Shown in pieces: positions 47,501 to 56,772 of a stretch of 64,000 nucleotides of DNA. Within the stretch, counting starts at the first letter, position 1; each line of letters begins with the position of its first letter. The notes below the pieces were generated by a model, which was given only the letters and a program-made list of their open reading frames with translations, searched no databases and was not told where the DNA came from. The position numbers and the translations under genes were made by a program. Source of the DNA: Mesorhabditis belari (taxonomy: Eukaryota; Nematoda; Chromadorea; Rhabditida; Rhabditidae); the NCBI GenBank assembly GCA_958450365.1, contig CAUEEP010000750.1:248001-312000 (forward strand), in the 5' to 3' direction.

Positions 47501-49053
47501 CCTCGTTCAGACAATTTCTTGATGTTGATGCATGCAATTCGACTGTGTTAGCGGACTGAAACAGAGATTTTCTTTAGAATTACATAATCTTTCTATATAC
47601 AAAGGTTTTACGAAATATTATAGCTTTTTAAAACGCACCAAATCGATGATTTTCCCTCTACCCGCTTTCCCGCCTGTCCACACCTCCATTTTTGCTCGTT
47701 TTTCTCTCAGATTACAGCCGGATCGACGAGCTGTTACTGAAAATATTAAAAAAATCTATAGAAATTGATTTAAACAAACAAACAAACAAACAAACAAACA
47801 AACAAAAAAACAAAAAAACAAACAGACATCAGTTTTACAATCTTAAACTTTCTCCTTACTTTCCGGGATCATTCCCGCTTGAATGCATTTTTCGTAGCGA
47901 CACGTTGCACATTTCAATTTGCCTAAAAGTTGCAGTATTCGTATTAGATTTGGAAATTTTGATGTGAACATTAATAGCCATTAATAACATCAAAAAAAGC
48001 CATATCATAGCCAATTTCACTTCAATCTGCTCGTCTTTAATTTCAATCGATAGAAAATGAAATTCTGCGTCAATTGATGATAAAATCAAAAAGATTCGAG
48101 TGAAATTCGCGAAGATATTGCATTCTTTCGTTGCACCTCTATTAGCGTCCGCACCGAAAATTCTTAAATCGAAATTCTATGCAAATTTTCAGCCATTCCA
48201 ATTGCGATAAGAGTCAAAAGTGCCCAATTTACCAAATCACTAAATTACCTGGTCCTTTAAAATTTTGTGTAACACAAAGCTTCAGATTCTTGCATGCAGG
48301 CACTTTGGCGCCGGTTGTGGTGATACGGAGGAAGAAATTCTTGCAACTTCTAAAAGAAGAGACATTGATTACAATTGATTTACAATTGTAAATTTAAAAA
48401 AATCATTTTTACCTGAATCACCGTTAGATTATATACCGTAAATACTGTAATTGGACCCCACCGCCATAATGACGGTGCGGAGTGTTGCGTAGTCTAGCTT
48501 TGGACGCGTTTTTCTCGACACTGGTTTATGCTACAATGCGCGCCTAGGTATCAAAAAATAGCTGAAATTCAGGGCTATTTTTTGATACCAAAGACGCATT
48601 TTTTGAAAGTACGGGCGCTTTGAAAAAAGTGAAAAAAGGTGCGAAGTGTTGCGTAGTCTAGCTTTGAACGAGTTTTTCTCGACACTGGTTCATGCTACAA
48701 TGCGCGCTTAGGCATCAAAAAATAGCCCTGAATTTCAACTATTTTTTGATACCAATGACGCATTTTTTGAAAGTACGGGTGCTTTGAAAAAAATTAAATA
48801 CTAAAAAACTTTTGCGACTACGCGACTGTACGAGCGGGGTGGGGTACTATTACAGTTTTTACGGTAATTGTTAGTGCAGTTTGGATAATTTTAACAAACG
48901 AAAAAGGCAAAATAAAAGCACATACGCACAAACGATGGCTCCGTAGTTGCGTGAAGCTGGCACACCATGGCAAACACGGCATTTCTCGTTTTTCGCCGCT
49001 GTCAGATCAACGATTTCCTCATTTTCTTCCGTAGATACGTGCTCGTCTTTCAT
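41591..49053 (-). CDS. Nuclear hormone receptor (supplementary NHR), 13 exons
   Basis: Exons: 49053-48926, 48349-48249, 47922-47860, 47736-47639, 47555-47451, 45536-45436, 43952-43838, 43138-42992, 42927-42779, 42232-42108, 42071-41998, 41958-41878, 41692-41591; 463 codons, in frame. The DBD at 26-97 has CRVCHG...IVCASCKNFFLR and CKNLKLC...CATCRYEKC. The hinge is split over two exons, the second Ser-rich (SCSPRSSSSVACPDS); the exon 4 donor is the least certain site. LBD: REIQLAARVFSMPLGGFRKK, SVVLFADWCRSVPEF, NNFYYTHKYDYKDGMLTTLG, EEFLLMKNIILFSSG; end GGRLPEEIFSRL. AG precedes ATG by 2 nt (TTCTTGCAG). Introns hold mariners, a Mutator-like MITE and a MITE II starting only a few nt beyond the exon 9 donor. 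Nuclear transcription factor; ligand unknown. Confidence 0.9.
42342..42768. mobile_element. MITE family II copy next to a splice donor
   Basis: Ends TACCGTAAATACTGTAAT and ATTCACGGTA. The right end lies only a few nt inside the intron from the exon 9 donor (42779/42778) of the NHR gene. Internal arms pair 42400-42500 with 42640-42740. Confidence 0.85.
43190..43392 (+). repeat. Tandem array of tRNA-like 5' halves
   Basis: Four units of about 40 bp: GTGCTGAATGATTAGAAGTC followed by TTGTATTCTAGTTAGGAG and variants. The last runs on into AGATCACGAGTTCAATCCT, a B-box-like T arm. The unit resembles the D arm and anticodon region of the tRNA-like family at 30506 and 54828. Intronic in the 41.6-49.1 kb NHR gene. 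Confidence 0.6.
44035..45415 (-). pseudogene. Nested mariner copies with broken transposase
   Basis: Family with ends TATTGGGTTGGTGAATTG. Minus-strand pieces at 44645-44355 (HQKKFMLYVFWDMEVVVYWE ... KIVLLHDNARSHVAKL) and 44348-44121 (AYSPDLAPFDYCLIR ... KWAEVVNNNGNYLE) are joined by a frameshift near 44352 and keep the second and third catalytic Asp. The N-terminal half is absent. Extra 3' and 5' ends at 44617-44770, 44790-45110 and 45385-45415 show several nested truncated copies. All lie in one intron of the NHR gene. Confidence 0.85.
45665..46028. mobile_element. C/G-rich hairpin MITE with about 11-bp target duplication
   Basis: TACAGCTGATT occurs on both sides (about 45663-45673 and 46013-46023). 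Arms begin TACATTTCGAGTGTCCCCC on the left and mirror it on the right, followed by repeats of GTGTCCCC. Long arms and a 9-11 bp duplication suggest a Mutator-like element. Intronic in the NHR gene. Confidence 0.8.
46490..46905. repeat. Minisatellite (CAGCTTCTACAAGGCAA)n with higher-order structure
   Basis: Units of 17 bp, CAGCTTCTACAAGGCAA, interspersed with CAGCTTCTACAAGACAA and a truncated CTTCTACTCAA. A composite of about 115 bp recurs three times. The 150-aa frame (SFYKATASTRQQLLQ) is a repeat artefact. Confidence 0.9.
46910..47350. repeat. Inverted repeat sharing sequence with 16870-17035
   Basis: 46945-47035 is repeated in reverse at 47245-47345. Both arms can encode, in the same sense, WNGIYE...PVDCVH.ELR.LVSRLVI, a coincidence of the repeat or a relic of an unknown coding sequence. 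The middle (TTAGCAATTAATAACSTTAG, CCATTGAAAGGAGGTGGG) also occurs at 16965-17050 beside a mariner fragment. Intronic. Confidence 0.6.
48435..48864. mobile_element. MITE family II copy
   Basis: Full copy with ends TACCGTAAATACTGTAAT and ACAGTTTTTACGGTA. In intron 1 of the 41.6-49.1 kb NHR gene, about 60 bp from the exon 1 donor. Confidence 0.85.
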
Positions 49054-49696
49054 TTCTGCAAGAATTTAGCCAAAAAATTGTGTACTTTGTGCTCAAGCTA
49101 AACGCACTCTTTCTGGCGCACTAATTCAGCATTACAGAAGATGAACCTGCGAGAAAAATGGGCAATTCAGTGCGCCAGAAAAGAGATATTTTAGAGCACA
49201 AAGTACACGAGTTTAAAAAATTCAAAAAATGAGCAATAGATAAAAATTTACATTTAAAGCATAAAAATAAATTCTTGGTTTTATTTGTGATCAAATCTTG
49301 TAGGAAACTTTGTTTTATTGAGCTCTAAGAATCAAAACAAAAAAAAAAAGTAGCGTTGATCTTTGTTTCGTGAAAGGTTACAGAGACAAATTGGGGAGAA
49401 AAATGTCTGAAAACACTTGGAAAAGGAAAAAAAATTAGGATTTTTCATTTGAAAAGGGGAAATAGGAAAAGAATTAATTGAAAAGAGACTGAATAAATAA
49501 ATAAATATAAATCCTTTCTTTCTTTTATTAGTTTCAATCAAACAGCTGACTAGGGTCTAAATTTGAAACTTGGGCAATTGAACCGGATAGCTTTACTATT
49601 ACTTGGCAGATTTGGTTAATCTTTATAGATTCCTTGCGCGGATGTGCATCATCATTTTCTCGGATCACTCTTTGCGGATGGGGAAAATAATCTAAC

Positions 49697-49718
49697 CTTA
49701 GACTTGGGTAATTAAACC
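49697..49718 (-). ncRNA. SL1-like leader, left member of a divergent pair
   Basis: The minus strand reads GGTTTAATTACCCAAGTCTAAG then GTTAG, so a GT donor follows a leader of SL1 length with two substitutions. The CATCTGGCACACGG block is upstream on the minus strand (about 49762-49775). No clear Sm site follows. Probable SL1 RNA pseudogene or variant. Confidence 0.4.
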
Positions 49719-49875
49719 GAGATCGGTGATCTCTGTTGAGATCTCGGTCGCCTATCTGGAAGGGCCGTGTGCCAGATGCCGCTTTTTCTTACGAGACACA
49801 CGAAAGGTACACACAGCGTTCCTCACGGTGAGGAAAACTGTATGTACCTTTAGTGTGTCTCGTAAGAAAAAACAG

Positions 49876-49889
49876 CATCTGGCACACGG
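49876..49889 (+). promoter_or_regulatory. Conserved CATCTGGCACACGG block upstream of SL1-like leader (candidate PSE)
   Basis: The same 14-mer (or a 1-2 nt variant) precedes the SL1-like leaders at 6951, 34457, 49924, 52110, 52431 (plus) and 49718, 51068, 51930 (minus). In the copies I counted the spacer is 34-35 nt; the divergent 49718 copy has a longer one. A conserved block at fixed distance upstream of an SL RNA resembles the proximal sequence element of snRNA-type promoters. That function is inferred. Confidence 0.5.
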
Positions 49890-49923
49890 TGCTTTTAGAT
49901 AGCCGAGAGGGACCGACTATCTC

Positions 49924-50020
49924 GGTTTAATTACCCAAGTTTGAGGTTGCAGCAATATCAGGTCTTTGCCAAGAATATCTTCAGTAAGTCTTGAGTCTTG
50001 AGAACGCGTTTCCGATAGAA
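49924..50020 (+). ncRNA. SL1 RNA-like gene, exact leader with GT donor
   Basis: 49924-49945 matches the 22-nt nematode SL1 exactly and is followed by GTTGCAG, giving a proper 5' splice site. The candidate promoter block is 34 nt upstream. Downstream the sequence aligns with the 52431 copy at CTTGAG..AACRCGTTTCCGAT, but the Sm-like AATTTTGG present there is missing, so function is doubtful. Confidence 0.5.
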
Positions 50021-51046
50021 AATGTAAAAAATACTAGAATTAACTAAAGATTTGTCTAATTTTGCTCAAAAATAGTGGAAAGGAAGTAGACTTTCGAATC
50101 GATTTCGGGGAAATGAAAAAAATGTGGTTGAAAAGTGAGAAATTTTTTCGCTTTCTTTGCACGTAATCCGGTCCGTTTTATGTACGCAAATTTTTTACCA
50201 GCACTCTATTTTCTGTAATCTTTCAAAAAGAAAAGAAATTTTTAGAGTTTGTGCAAACGAAAATCAAAAAATGACTGAATATCTTTTAAAAGCTATATTA
50301 CTAAAAGAATATTCAGTTAAAGTAATATAGCTTTTAAAAGATATTCAGTTGATCCAATTTCAATTCATTTGCATTTATTTAACCCAAAATGTACCCAATT
50401 TCTGAAAGCTTTTAAACGAGCAATTATCTGAATTAGGCACAAAAAATTGGAGCCGAATATAGCCGAATATAGCCGATATTTCGCGTACATACTGCACGGG
50501 CGCTATTTTAATCCATTCGTACAAAAAAAGAGCAAAAAAGGCATTGCAGCTTAAGAATTCGCAAAACTACAAGAGACACAACTTCTTTTTATTTTTCGGA
50601 TCATTTCCGGATCAACTTCTTTGTAATTTAAATGGAAATGGATGAAATTCGCTTTTAGAACTCGCCCAGCTGGCTTTTTTCACGTTCACTTTAAACGGAT
50701 TCATCATGAAATTATCAAGGAAATTTTTGAGAATTTTTTGATAGATTAAATGAATTTAAGAACTATCGTAATCCTAATTTTATCCAATCATTTTTGTTAT
50801 CAGAGAAAAGAGTAGGTGAAGAGTGGGAACGGTGACGATGCTGATCCTTAATGAACATTTCAAGGAATATTTGGCTTGAAATGTTCATTAAGGCTTAAGC
50901 CTAAGCCATAGCTAGCTAGTTACTTAAAGAATTTGAGTTGAAGTTTCAACTTTAGTGCATCCCGGAAACGCGTTCGTTTCATGAGATAAACTTTCTTGTC
51001 TTTCGGGGACTTGGTGCCAATGCTAACCTCAAACTGATGAAGGTAA

Positions 51047-51068
51047 TTAAAACTTGGGTAATTAAACC
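51047..51068 (-). ncRNA. SL1-like leader, degenerate
   Basis: The minus strand reads GGTTTAATTACCCAAGTTTT then diverges (AATTACC). A diverged block CATTTGGCACATGA lies upstream. Pseudogene. Confidence 0.35.
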
Positions 51069-51695
51069 GAGATGGCAGAGCTCTGTCCTTCTATGTGAAA
51101 GGTTCATGTGCCAAATGCCACTTTTTTCCTAGGAGACATACAAAAGGTACACACAGCATCGCCTCTTTACCTACTCTTTTCTCTCATAACAAAATTGATT
51201 GGATAAAATCGATTGCTGGATAATTAGGATTACAATAGTTCTTAAATTCATTTAATCTATCAAAAAATATAAAATTTCCTTGAAAATTTCATGATCAAAC
51301 TTCAGAAAACTATATTCTAGAATGCAAGAATTTCAGAAAAGATTTCTGCTTTTTTGTATAAAAAGGATAGAGGCGATTTTCTTCGAATGAGGTAATGAGG
51401 TCCTTTTTTTTCTCTTTTCTCCAAAAAAATTCAAAATTGAGTTCAAAATCCAATGGATCACGTCAAAAAAAGAGAAAACAGTATGTACTCTGTCCAGCCA
51501 AGCGCTAAAATTGGCTTGTGTTTTGTGAAAAAGGCCTTTAATCTCAGGGTTGGAAAAGAAAGTTGCGAAAATCGTGTAAAGACCAGAATCTGGTGCACTG
51601 AAAGTTTGGCTTGTTCAGTGAAAAGGCGAAGTTCAGCTGAGTTCAGCGAGTACGGTAAGTTCCGTCAAGTGAAAACCCCTTATTCATCATTTTTT

Positions 51696-54600
51696 TTAAA
51701 GTCTTCGGAAAAAGTCGAGTGGCAAAATCCCTCCAATCCCTTGATCTTGAACCATCACCATTCGATTGTACTCGGGGATCATCTTTTGGTGGAGAATCTG
51801 AAAGATTTTGCATGAAAGAATAACGACTGCGCGTAATTTTTATTCATTTGTACATCGGGAAAGCGTTCCAAAATTGTGACTTATTTGTGGGATGAAACTG
51901 GCGCTAACTTCAAACTTGGGTAATTAAACCGAAAGCAGTGGACCCTGTCGCGCTATGGGTGTAGACCGTGTGCCAGATGCTGTTTTCTCTTAAGAGACAC
52001 ACAAAAGGAACACACAGCTTCCCTTGTGTGTACCTTTCGTGTGGCTCGTAAGGAAAAATGGCATCTGGCACACGGCCCTTCTAGATAGGCGACAGAGATC
52101 ATTGATTTCGGTTGAATTACCCAAGTCTAAGGTTGAGATATTGTCGCCAACACCTCTCTGTCTCTGGATCAGTGGAGGTCGTGTGCCAGATGCCGTCTTT
52201 TCCTACGCGACGCAAGAAAGGTACACACAGCTTTCCACCGCGGTGATAGGGCGACAGAGAACCGCCATTTTGGTTTAATTCCCCAAGCCCCAGATAGCAT
52301 TAATTTTGTCGAAGGCAAAGAGTGTCCTTGTTGCGGTAGGGAAAGCTATATGTATCTTTCGTGGGTCTCCTAGAAAAGAGGGATCTGGCACACGGTCCTT
52401 CCATATAAGGCGACAGAGACATCCGATCTCGATTTAATTACCCAAGTTTGAGTTTAGCAACAACCCCAAGACTTTTCAAAGTGCCTTGAGAAAATTTTGG
52501 AACACGTTCCCGATTCGAAATACAAAACAAGAAAAAAAAGCAGTTCTTGCAATTGTCACCTGTAAATGCTTCGGTATCTCCATCAACGCCACAAAATACT
52601 CGATAGCAAGCGATTCATCCTTGAATCGGGACTTTAAATGCTAAAAATTAGAAAGTAGACTTTTGTTCAATGCTAAATCCCACCTCTATCAACAGATTAC
52701 TGTATTTGTTATGCGCTTTTTTCATCACATCTCCACTTTTCTCTTTTAAACCGACACCTAAACTCATTTTTTTAAAATTTCTCATCAATTTTCAACTCAC
52801 CCGCCGAGAAGATCACAATATTTTTCATCAAAACAAACTCTTCATCTCGCATTTGAACTTTCCGAATTATTGGGATGATTTTATTTACACCGTAATCCAT
52901 TAGAAACGAGTAGATTTTCGTGATTCTAAATGGTGTTTCTTACAGTAAACCTTTCCTTATATAATACCCCTCAAACATCGGTAAATTCTCGAATCTCAGC
53001 TTCATTCCCATTGTCATCAATAAACCATCATTGTATCCAGTTTTATATGTGTAATAGTAATTGTTAAAGAAACATTGACAAAGAAGACGTTTCGCGAAGA
53101 GATTAATCTGAAATAAGATTCTTTTGTTTTCAACAAATCTTCTTAGATTTCTACCGTACTCTTCTAAAGTCTAGTAGCTAAGGTACGAATCAAAGCTTTA
53201 TCTAATAAAGTACTTACAGTACTTACAGGACTCCTGAGTATACAATACTTACAATACTTACAGTACTGTAAGTACTGTAAGTATTGTATACCCTGGATCT
53301 AGCTAGATGTCGTTTTTCAATTTGAATCCGAAAAAGGATCTACCGGACTCTTCAGCTAGATAATAGACTTCTTAAAGAGTGTTCATAGAACTGTTTCAAT
53401 CAATTGCATCTCTAGGACAGAAAGATCAAGCTAGGCCAAAATTTGAACTAATTTGAAGTCCTTATTTTGACTTTAAGCTCACTCGATCGTTCTCCTCTAA
53501 TTCCCAAAACTCTTTCACTCCTCGACACCAATCAGCGAAGAAAACGAGTGATCGAGTGAATGAACGAGCGCTCATCGTTGGCAAAAGATGTTGAGGGATT
53601 TGGAGATCAGCCGTTCGATTGTATCCGATCTAGATTTGAAAATAAACTGGTCAAGAAGGAATTGGAAAGAAAAAGTCAATTCCTGGAGAGGGGATTGACG
53701 TTTTGAGATTGACGTTTTGACGATGAACCCTCGACTTTTTGTTTTCCGGACTCTAACCTGAGCTATCCATAGCTATCCACTGAGCTATGGATAGCTATGG
53801 ATAGCTCAGTAAGGTCCTGAATAGCCACTGAGCTATGGATAGCTCAGTGGCTATTCAGGACCTTACTCGCAAAGAGAAAAAGAGAAAGACAAGGGGGAAG
53901 AAAGAAAGAAGGAGATATAAGCAAGCAATCACTGGTGCGTAATCTAACCTCGATTTTAGACGACTCACCGGAACTCTTGAGCATACAGTAGCCGGATTGT
54001 TAAGGGCATCGTTTAGGGTTTGATCAGTGAAATATGAGAAATCCAATATTACTGAATTTGTTGGATCATCATTAATGATTAACCTGAAAAGATTTTTGGT
54101 TTATGATTGATTTTAGACTGATTTTAGAATGATTTTGGACTAATTTTGGACTAATTTTGGTTTCTTGTTGTTTCAAGAGATCAAAATTTCACCTACATTT
54201 GCAAATTGACTAGATCTCTAATCGCATTCGTTGAGGAATCGATGAGAAACGGTTTTGATGAAACTTTTGTCGCTAATTGAAATTCCTTCACCGAAGTTGA
54301 GCCTTCAAAATACGTTGAGCTCAAGAATTTTCGTTTACGCAACGGTTGGAAATTCTAAAGCTTGCAAAAATCCCAGATAAACTAGTATTTAGCTAGAAAT
54401 TCTTGGAAAACAATTACAGTACCTCTTTGCATATAGATGTACTTGGCACAAGCTGCAATTCATCTTCATCATCCGAATAAAGTCTCAGCCTTGTCCTCCC
54501 TCTGGGCTTCAACCCAACTTGAGCTCTCTTCTCTCTCAGCTTGCATCCCATTCGACGAGCCGTTACTAGAAATGGAAAATTCCAACCCTAACCTAATTCC

Positions 54601-56327
54601 ACCTTCAATTTCTTAGCCGATTCTTGCCCGATTACTCTGAAATTTATCTACAAAGAGAAATCGACAGCTTGTGGACAAAATTTCAAAGAAATCAATCAAA
54701 AAAACCGTCGAGAAAACGAAAGTGGAATTAGGTTCGGATTGGAATTTTTCCGATTTTACTGAACTTGATTAACCAATGAAATAAAAGATAGATCTGACTA
54801 TTCAGGTTATACTTTAAATAGCCGACTGGGTAAGAGCTCTGTATCTTAGTCGGGAGGTTAAGGGTTCAATCTCGATGGCTTATTTCCCCGAGATTATTTC
54901 TTTTCACATAATATGTTACGTCCTATCTAGAAATCCGTCTCATCTAGAAATCCGTCTCATCTAGAAATCCTTCCGATCTAGAGTGAAGTGAGGTCAAACG
55001 TTTGATCTAGAATCAAGCACTCTAAATTAAACGTCCGATCCAGACTTAGTTTTAGAGTGATTCTAGGGATCGACTTGATTCTAGATCAAACGTTTGACCT
55101 CACTTCACTCTAGATCGGACGGCCGATCAAGAATCAGTCTAGATCGGACGTAACATATACCGTATTCTCTCTAATAGTCGTGCACCCTGAGCCGAGTTGA
55201 TGCTTATTTTACGGTTTCCAACCTTCACCAAAACAAAACACCCAAAAACCCCCAAAAACACCAACACCACCACAACCTCCCACCCCTAAATTGAAATCTC
55301 GAAAAGCGCTTATCAACGCTTAAAAGTCATCAACTCGGCTTGGCGTGGTGCACTACTATTGGAGAGAAGACGGTATGTATAATTGAGGTCTGTTTGTCCG
55401 TTTGCCCGTCCGTCTGTGCGCAGCCATCGGCAAAAAGGGGCGGAGCTTAGTTCCATAATAAACTTTTTGTGTACTTTGTGCTCAAACATTGTAAACACAC
55501 TCGTAAACGTACTAAATTCTCGCGTTTTCTGAAAACTACCATAATGCATAATGCAAATTCACTGGTTTACGCCAGAGCCAGGCAAAAGACTGGCCAGGTT
55601 TAGAGTTAAAAGTTAGAGTCAGATTTCGCCATCTCATTCACGAACTCAAATCAAGGCTAGTCAACTATCTGGGTGTTAGTTTCCATAGTTTTCTCCCTAA
55701 TCATCTTTTTTCAATCAACAACTCACTTTCCGGTATCATCCCCACCTCGATGCATTTCTCGTAGCGACAAGGAGTGCATTTGGCTTTACCTGAAAAAAAT
55801 TCCTGAGAAAATCATTTAGATTTAGACTTCTTGTTTAACCAAAAGGAGATTTTAAAAGTCCTACCAGCTCCCCGAAAGTTCTGCTGACTGCAGAGATGAA
55901 AATTCCTACACTCGCCCACTTCCACGCCTGCAGTGGTAACCCGGAGAAAGAAGTTTTTGCAGCTTCTGTAATGAAAAATCGTTTTTTTCTTAAATCATAG
56001 CTTAATATGGCTGGCACAAAATCATTCTTTAATCAAAAATACCAAAATTAGCAATCATAAAAAGTCAGTGTCTTCAATTGCAAAAATTCTAGTATTGTAA
56101 AATTAAAATTCTAGTTATTTAGTTGATTGTTGTGAGTTCCAGCTTGTTGTTTAAGTAAAAGGAAAAGTGGATTTGATAATGAAAAATTCGAAATAAACTC
56201 ACGCACACGTGATCGACCCATAGTTTTTCGAGGCCGGCACTCCGGCACAAACTCGGCATTTCTCAACGCTCACTCCTGTCAAATCAACGATCTCTTCTGT
56301 CTCAAAATCTTTCTTTTCTTGCGGCAT
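51696..56327 (-). CDS. Nuclear hormone receptor (supplementary NHR), 12 exons
   Basis: Exons: 56327-56203, 55965-55865, 55789-55727, 54565-54423, 54354-54197, 54083-53969, 53629-53483, 53107-52968, 52925-52801, 52757-52684, 52640-52560, 51797-51696; 458 codons, every junction in phase. The DBD at 24-96 has CRVCAG...SITCASCKNFFLR and CRNFHLC...CTPCRYEKC. The hinge is TARRMGCKLREKRAQ...PRGRTRLR. LBD: KEFQLATKVSSKPF, SLVFFADWCRGVKEFWE (helix 3), NNYYYTYKTGYNDGLLMTMG, EEFVLMKNIVIFSAG; end GGILPLDFFRRL. The intron between exons 8 and 9 is only about 42 nt. The ATG lies 5 nt after TTTTTTTAG, suggesting trans-splicing. The last intron contains SL1-like sequences on both strands. Nuclear transcription factor; ligand unknown. 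Confidence 0.92.
51852..51930 (-). ncRNA. SL1 RNA-like gene, most complete copy
   Basis: The minus strand from 51930 has a 22-nt leader differing from SL1 only in its last base (GAA for GAG), then GTTAGC (5' splice site). Further on are ACAATTTTGG (Sm-like, 51868-51877) and the small hairpin GGAA-CGCT-TTCC. In C. elegans SL1 RNA the Sm site is likewise followed directly by GGAACG. The CATCTGGCACACGG block is 35 nt upstream. At about 79 nt it is shorter than the usual 95-110 nt. It lies in the last intron of the NHR gene, same strand. Confidence 0.5.
52110..52131 (+). ncRNA. SL1-like leader, variant; partner of the 51930 copy
   Basis: GGTTGAATTACCCAAGTCTAAG followed by GTTGAG (GT donor present), block 34 nt upstream. 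No Sm-like site found. It forms a divergent pair with 51930 (minus), sharing a palindromic central region (GTGTGTACCTTTCGTGTG). A further degenerate leader is at 52272. Confidence 0.4.
52431..52515 (+). ncRNA. SL1 RNA-like sequence with Sm-like site
   Basis: The leader GATTTAATTACCCAAGTTTGAG differs from SL1 at one base but is followed by TTTAGC, not GT. It has internal complementary stretches (CAAGAC..CTTG), AAAATTTTGG at 52491-52500 and hairpin GGAAC-AC-GTTCC. Leader-to-Sm distance (about 60-70 nt) agrees with known SL1 RNAs. Likely a pseudogene through loss of the donor. Confidence 0.45.
53238..53291. repeat. 54-bp near-palindrome
   Basis: Begins GTATACAATACTTACAATAC and ends with its complement, built from TACTTACAGTA units. 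Intronic, 130 bp from exon 8 of the NHR gene. Confidence 0.8.
53758..53868. repeat. Nested palindromes (AGCTATGGATAGCT)
   Basis: Overlapping inverted repeats of TGAGCTATGGATAGCTCAG, plus arms AAGGTCCTGAATAGCCACTG and reverse. Intronic, between exons 6 and 7 of the NHR gene. Confidence 0.85.
54571..54765. mobile_element. Hairpin MITE family IV at a splice acceptor
   Basis: Arms starting AAATGGAAAATTCCAACC and ending in the complement; GTGGAATTAGGTTCGGATT pairs with AACCTAATTCCACCTT. Same family as 29309-29500. Its left edge is about 5 bp from the exon 4 start (54565), so the exon 4 acceptor region is formed at the MITE edge. Confidence 0.75.
54828..54886 (+). pseudogene. tRNA-like sequence
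   Basis: GCCGACTGGGTAAGAGCTC, TGTATCTTAGTCGGGAGG and GGGTTCAATCTC with end GATGGC. Internal-promoter boxes are recognisable but no acceptor or anticodon stem pairs well. Member of the recurring tRNA-like family at 30.5 and 43.2 kb. Confidence 0.4.
54911..55156. mobile_element. Hairpin MITE family III copy
   Basis: Ends TATGTTACGTCC...ATCTAGA and GATCGGACGTAACATA. Arms share GATCTAGAGTGAAGTGAGGT and AACGTTTGATCTAGAATCAA. Intronic in the 51.7-56.3 kb NHR gene. A fragment is at 40818-40925. Confidence 0.85.
55157..55375. mobile_element. MITE family I copy, diverged centre
   Basis: Ends CCGTATTCTCTCTAATAGTC and GTGCACTACTATTGGAGAGA. The centre is replaced by an A/C-rich stretch with CCAAAAACACC and CACCACAACCTCC. 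Directly adjacent to the MITE III copy. Confidence 0.75.
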
Positions 56328-56772
56328 TTGGGCTAAAAAATGTTAAAAATTGATGAAAACTTTTAATTCAAGCAAAACCAATAAAAGAATGAATAAAAAG
56401 ACGGATTTCTAAGCTACGGAAAAATTGTGAAAATGAAAATTGATCAAATAAACTTAAATCAAATAAATCCAAGTAGAACAATGACTGTTAAAGGCTATAA
56501 ATACTATAAATTACTTCTTGACATTTAGAATCGTTTCTCTTTTTTATCTTTATCTTATCACCAATCAATCATCATTAATTTCTTCTTTTTGAAGGCCTAA
56601 TCTATCATCAAATCCTAATAGAGTAAGTCAAAAGAGAAAAAAAAGGAAATGCAATGAGTTTTATGTTAAAAATATAAACACATCCTTTCTGGAACAGTGA
56701 ATTTCTCATTTTTCGCAACATCGAATCATTGCTGATAGAAAAATGTGGAATTGAATGCGTTTCCAAGTCAAA

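Larger units (their letters stand above)
49054..51695. other. Intergenic interval between two NHR genes
   Basis: Holds the upstream region of the 41.6-49.1 kb NHR gene, the divergent SL1-like pair at 49.7-49.95 kb, a fold-back at 50274-50349 (28-nt arms), another SL1-like copy at 51.05 kb, and an inverted duplication of AATTTTTTGATAGATTAAAT (50732) with its reverse near 51255. No protein gene is seen. Confidence 0.6.

Noticed and set aside
51453..51815. 120-aa plus-strand frame
   Set aside because: Overlaps in antisense the last coding exon (51797-51696) of the NHR gene, has no recognisable domain and no splice support.
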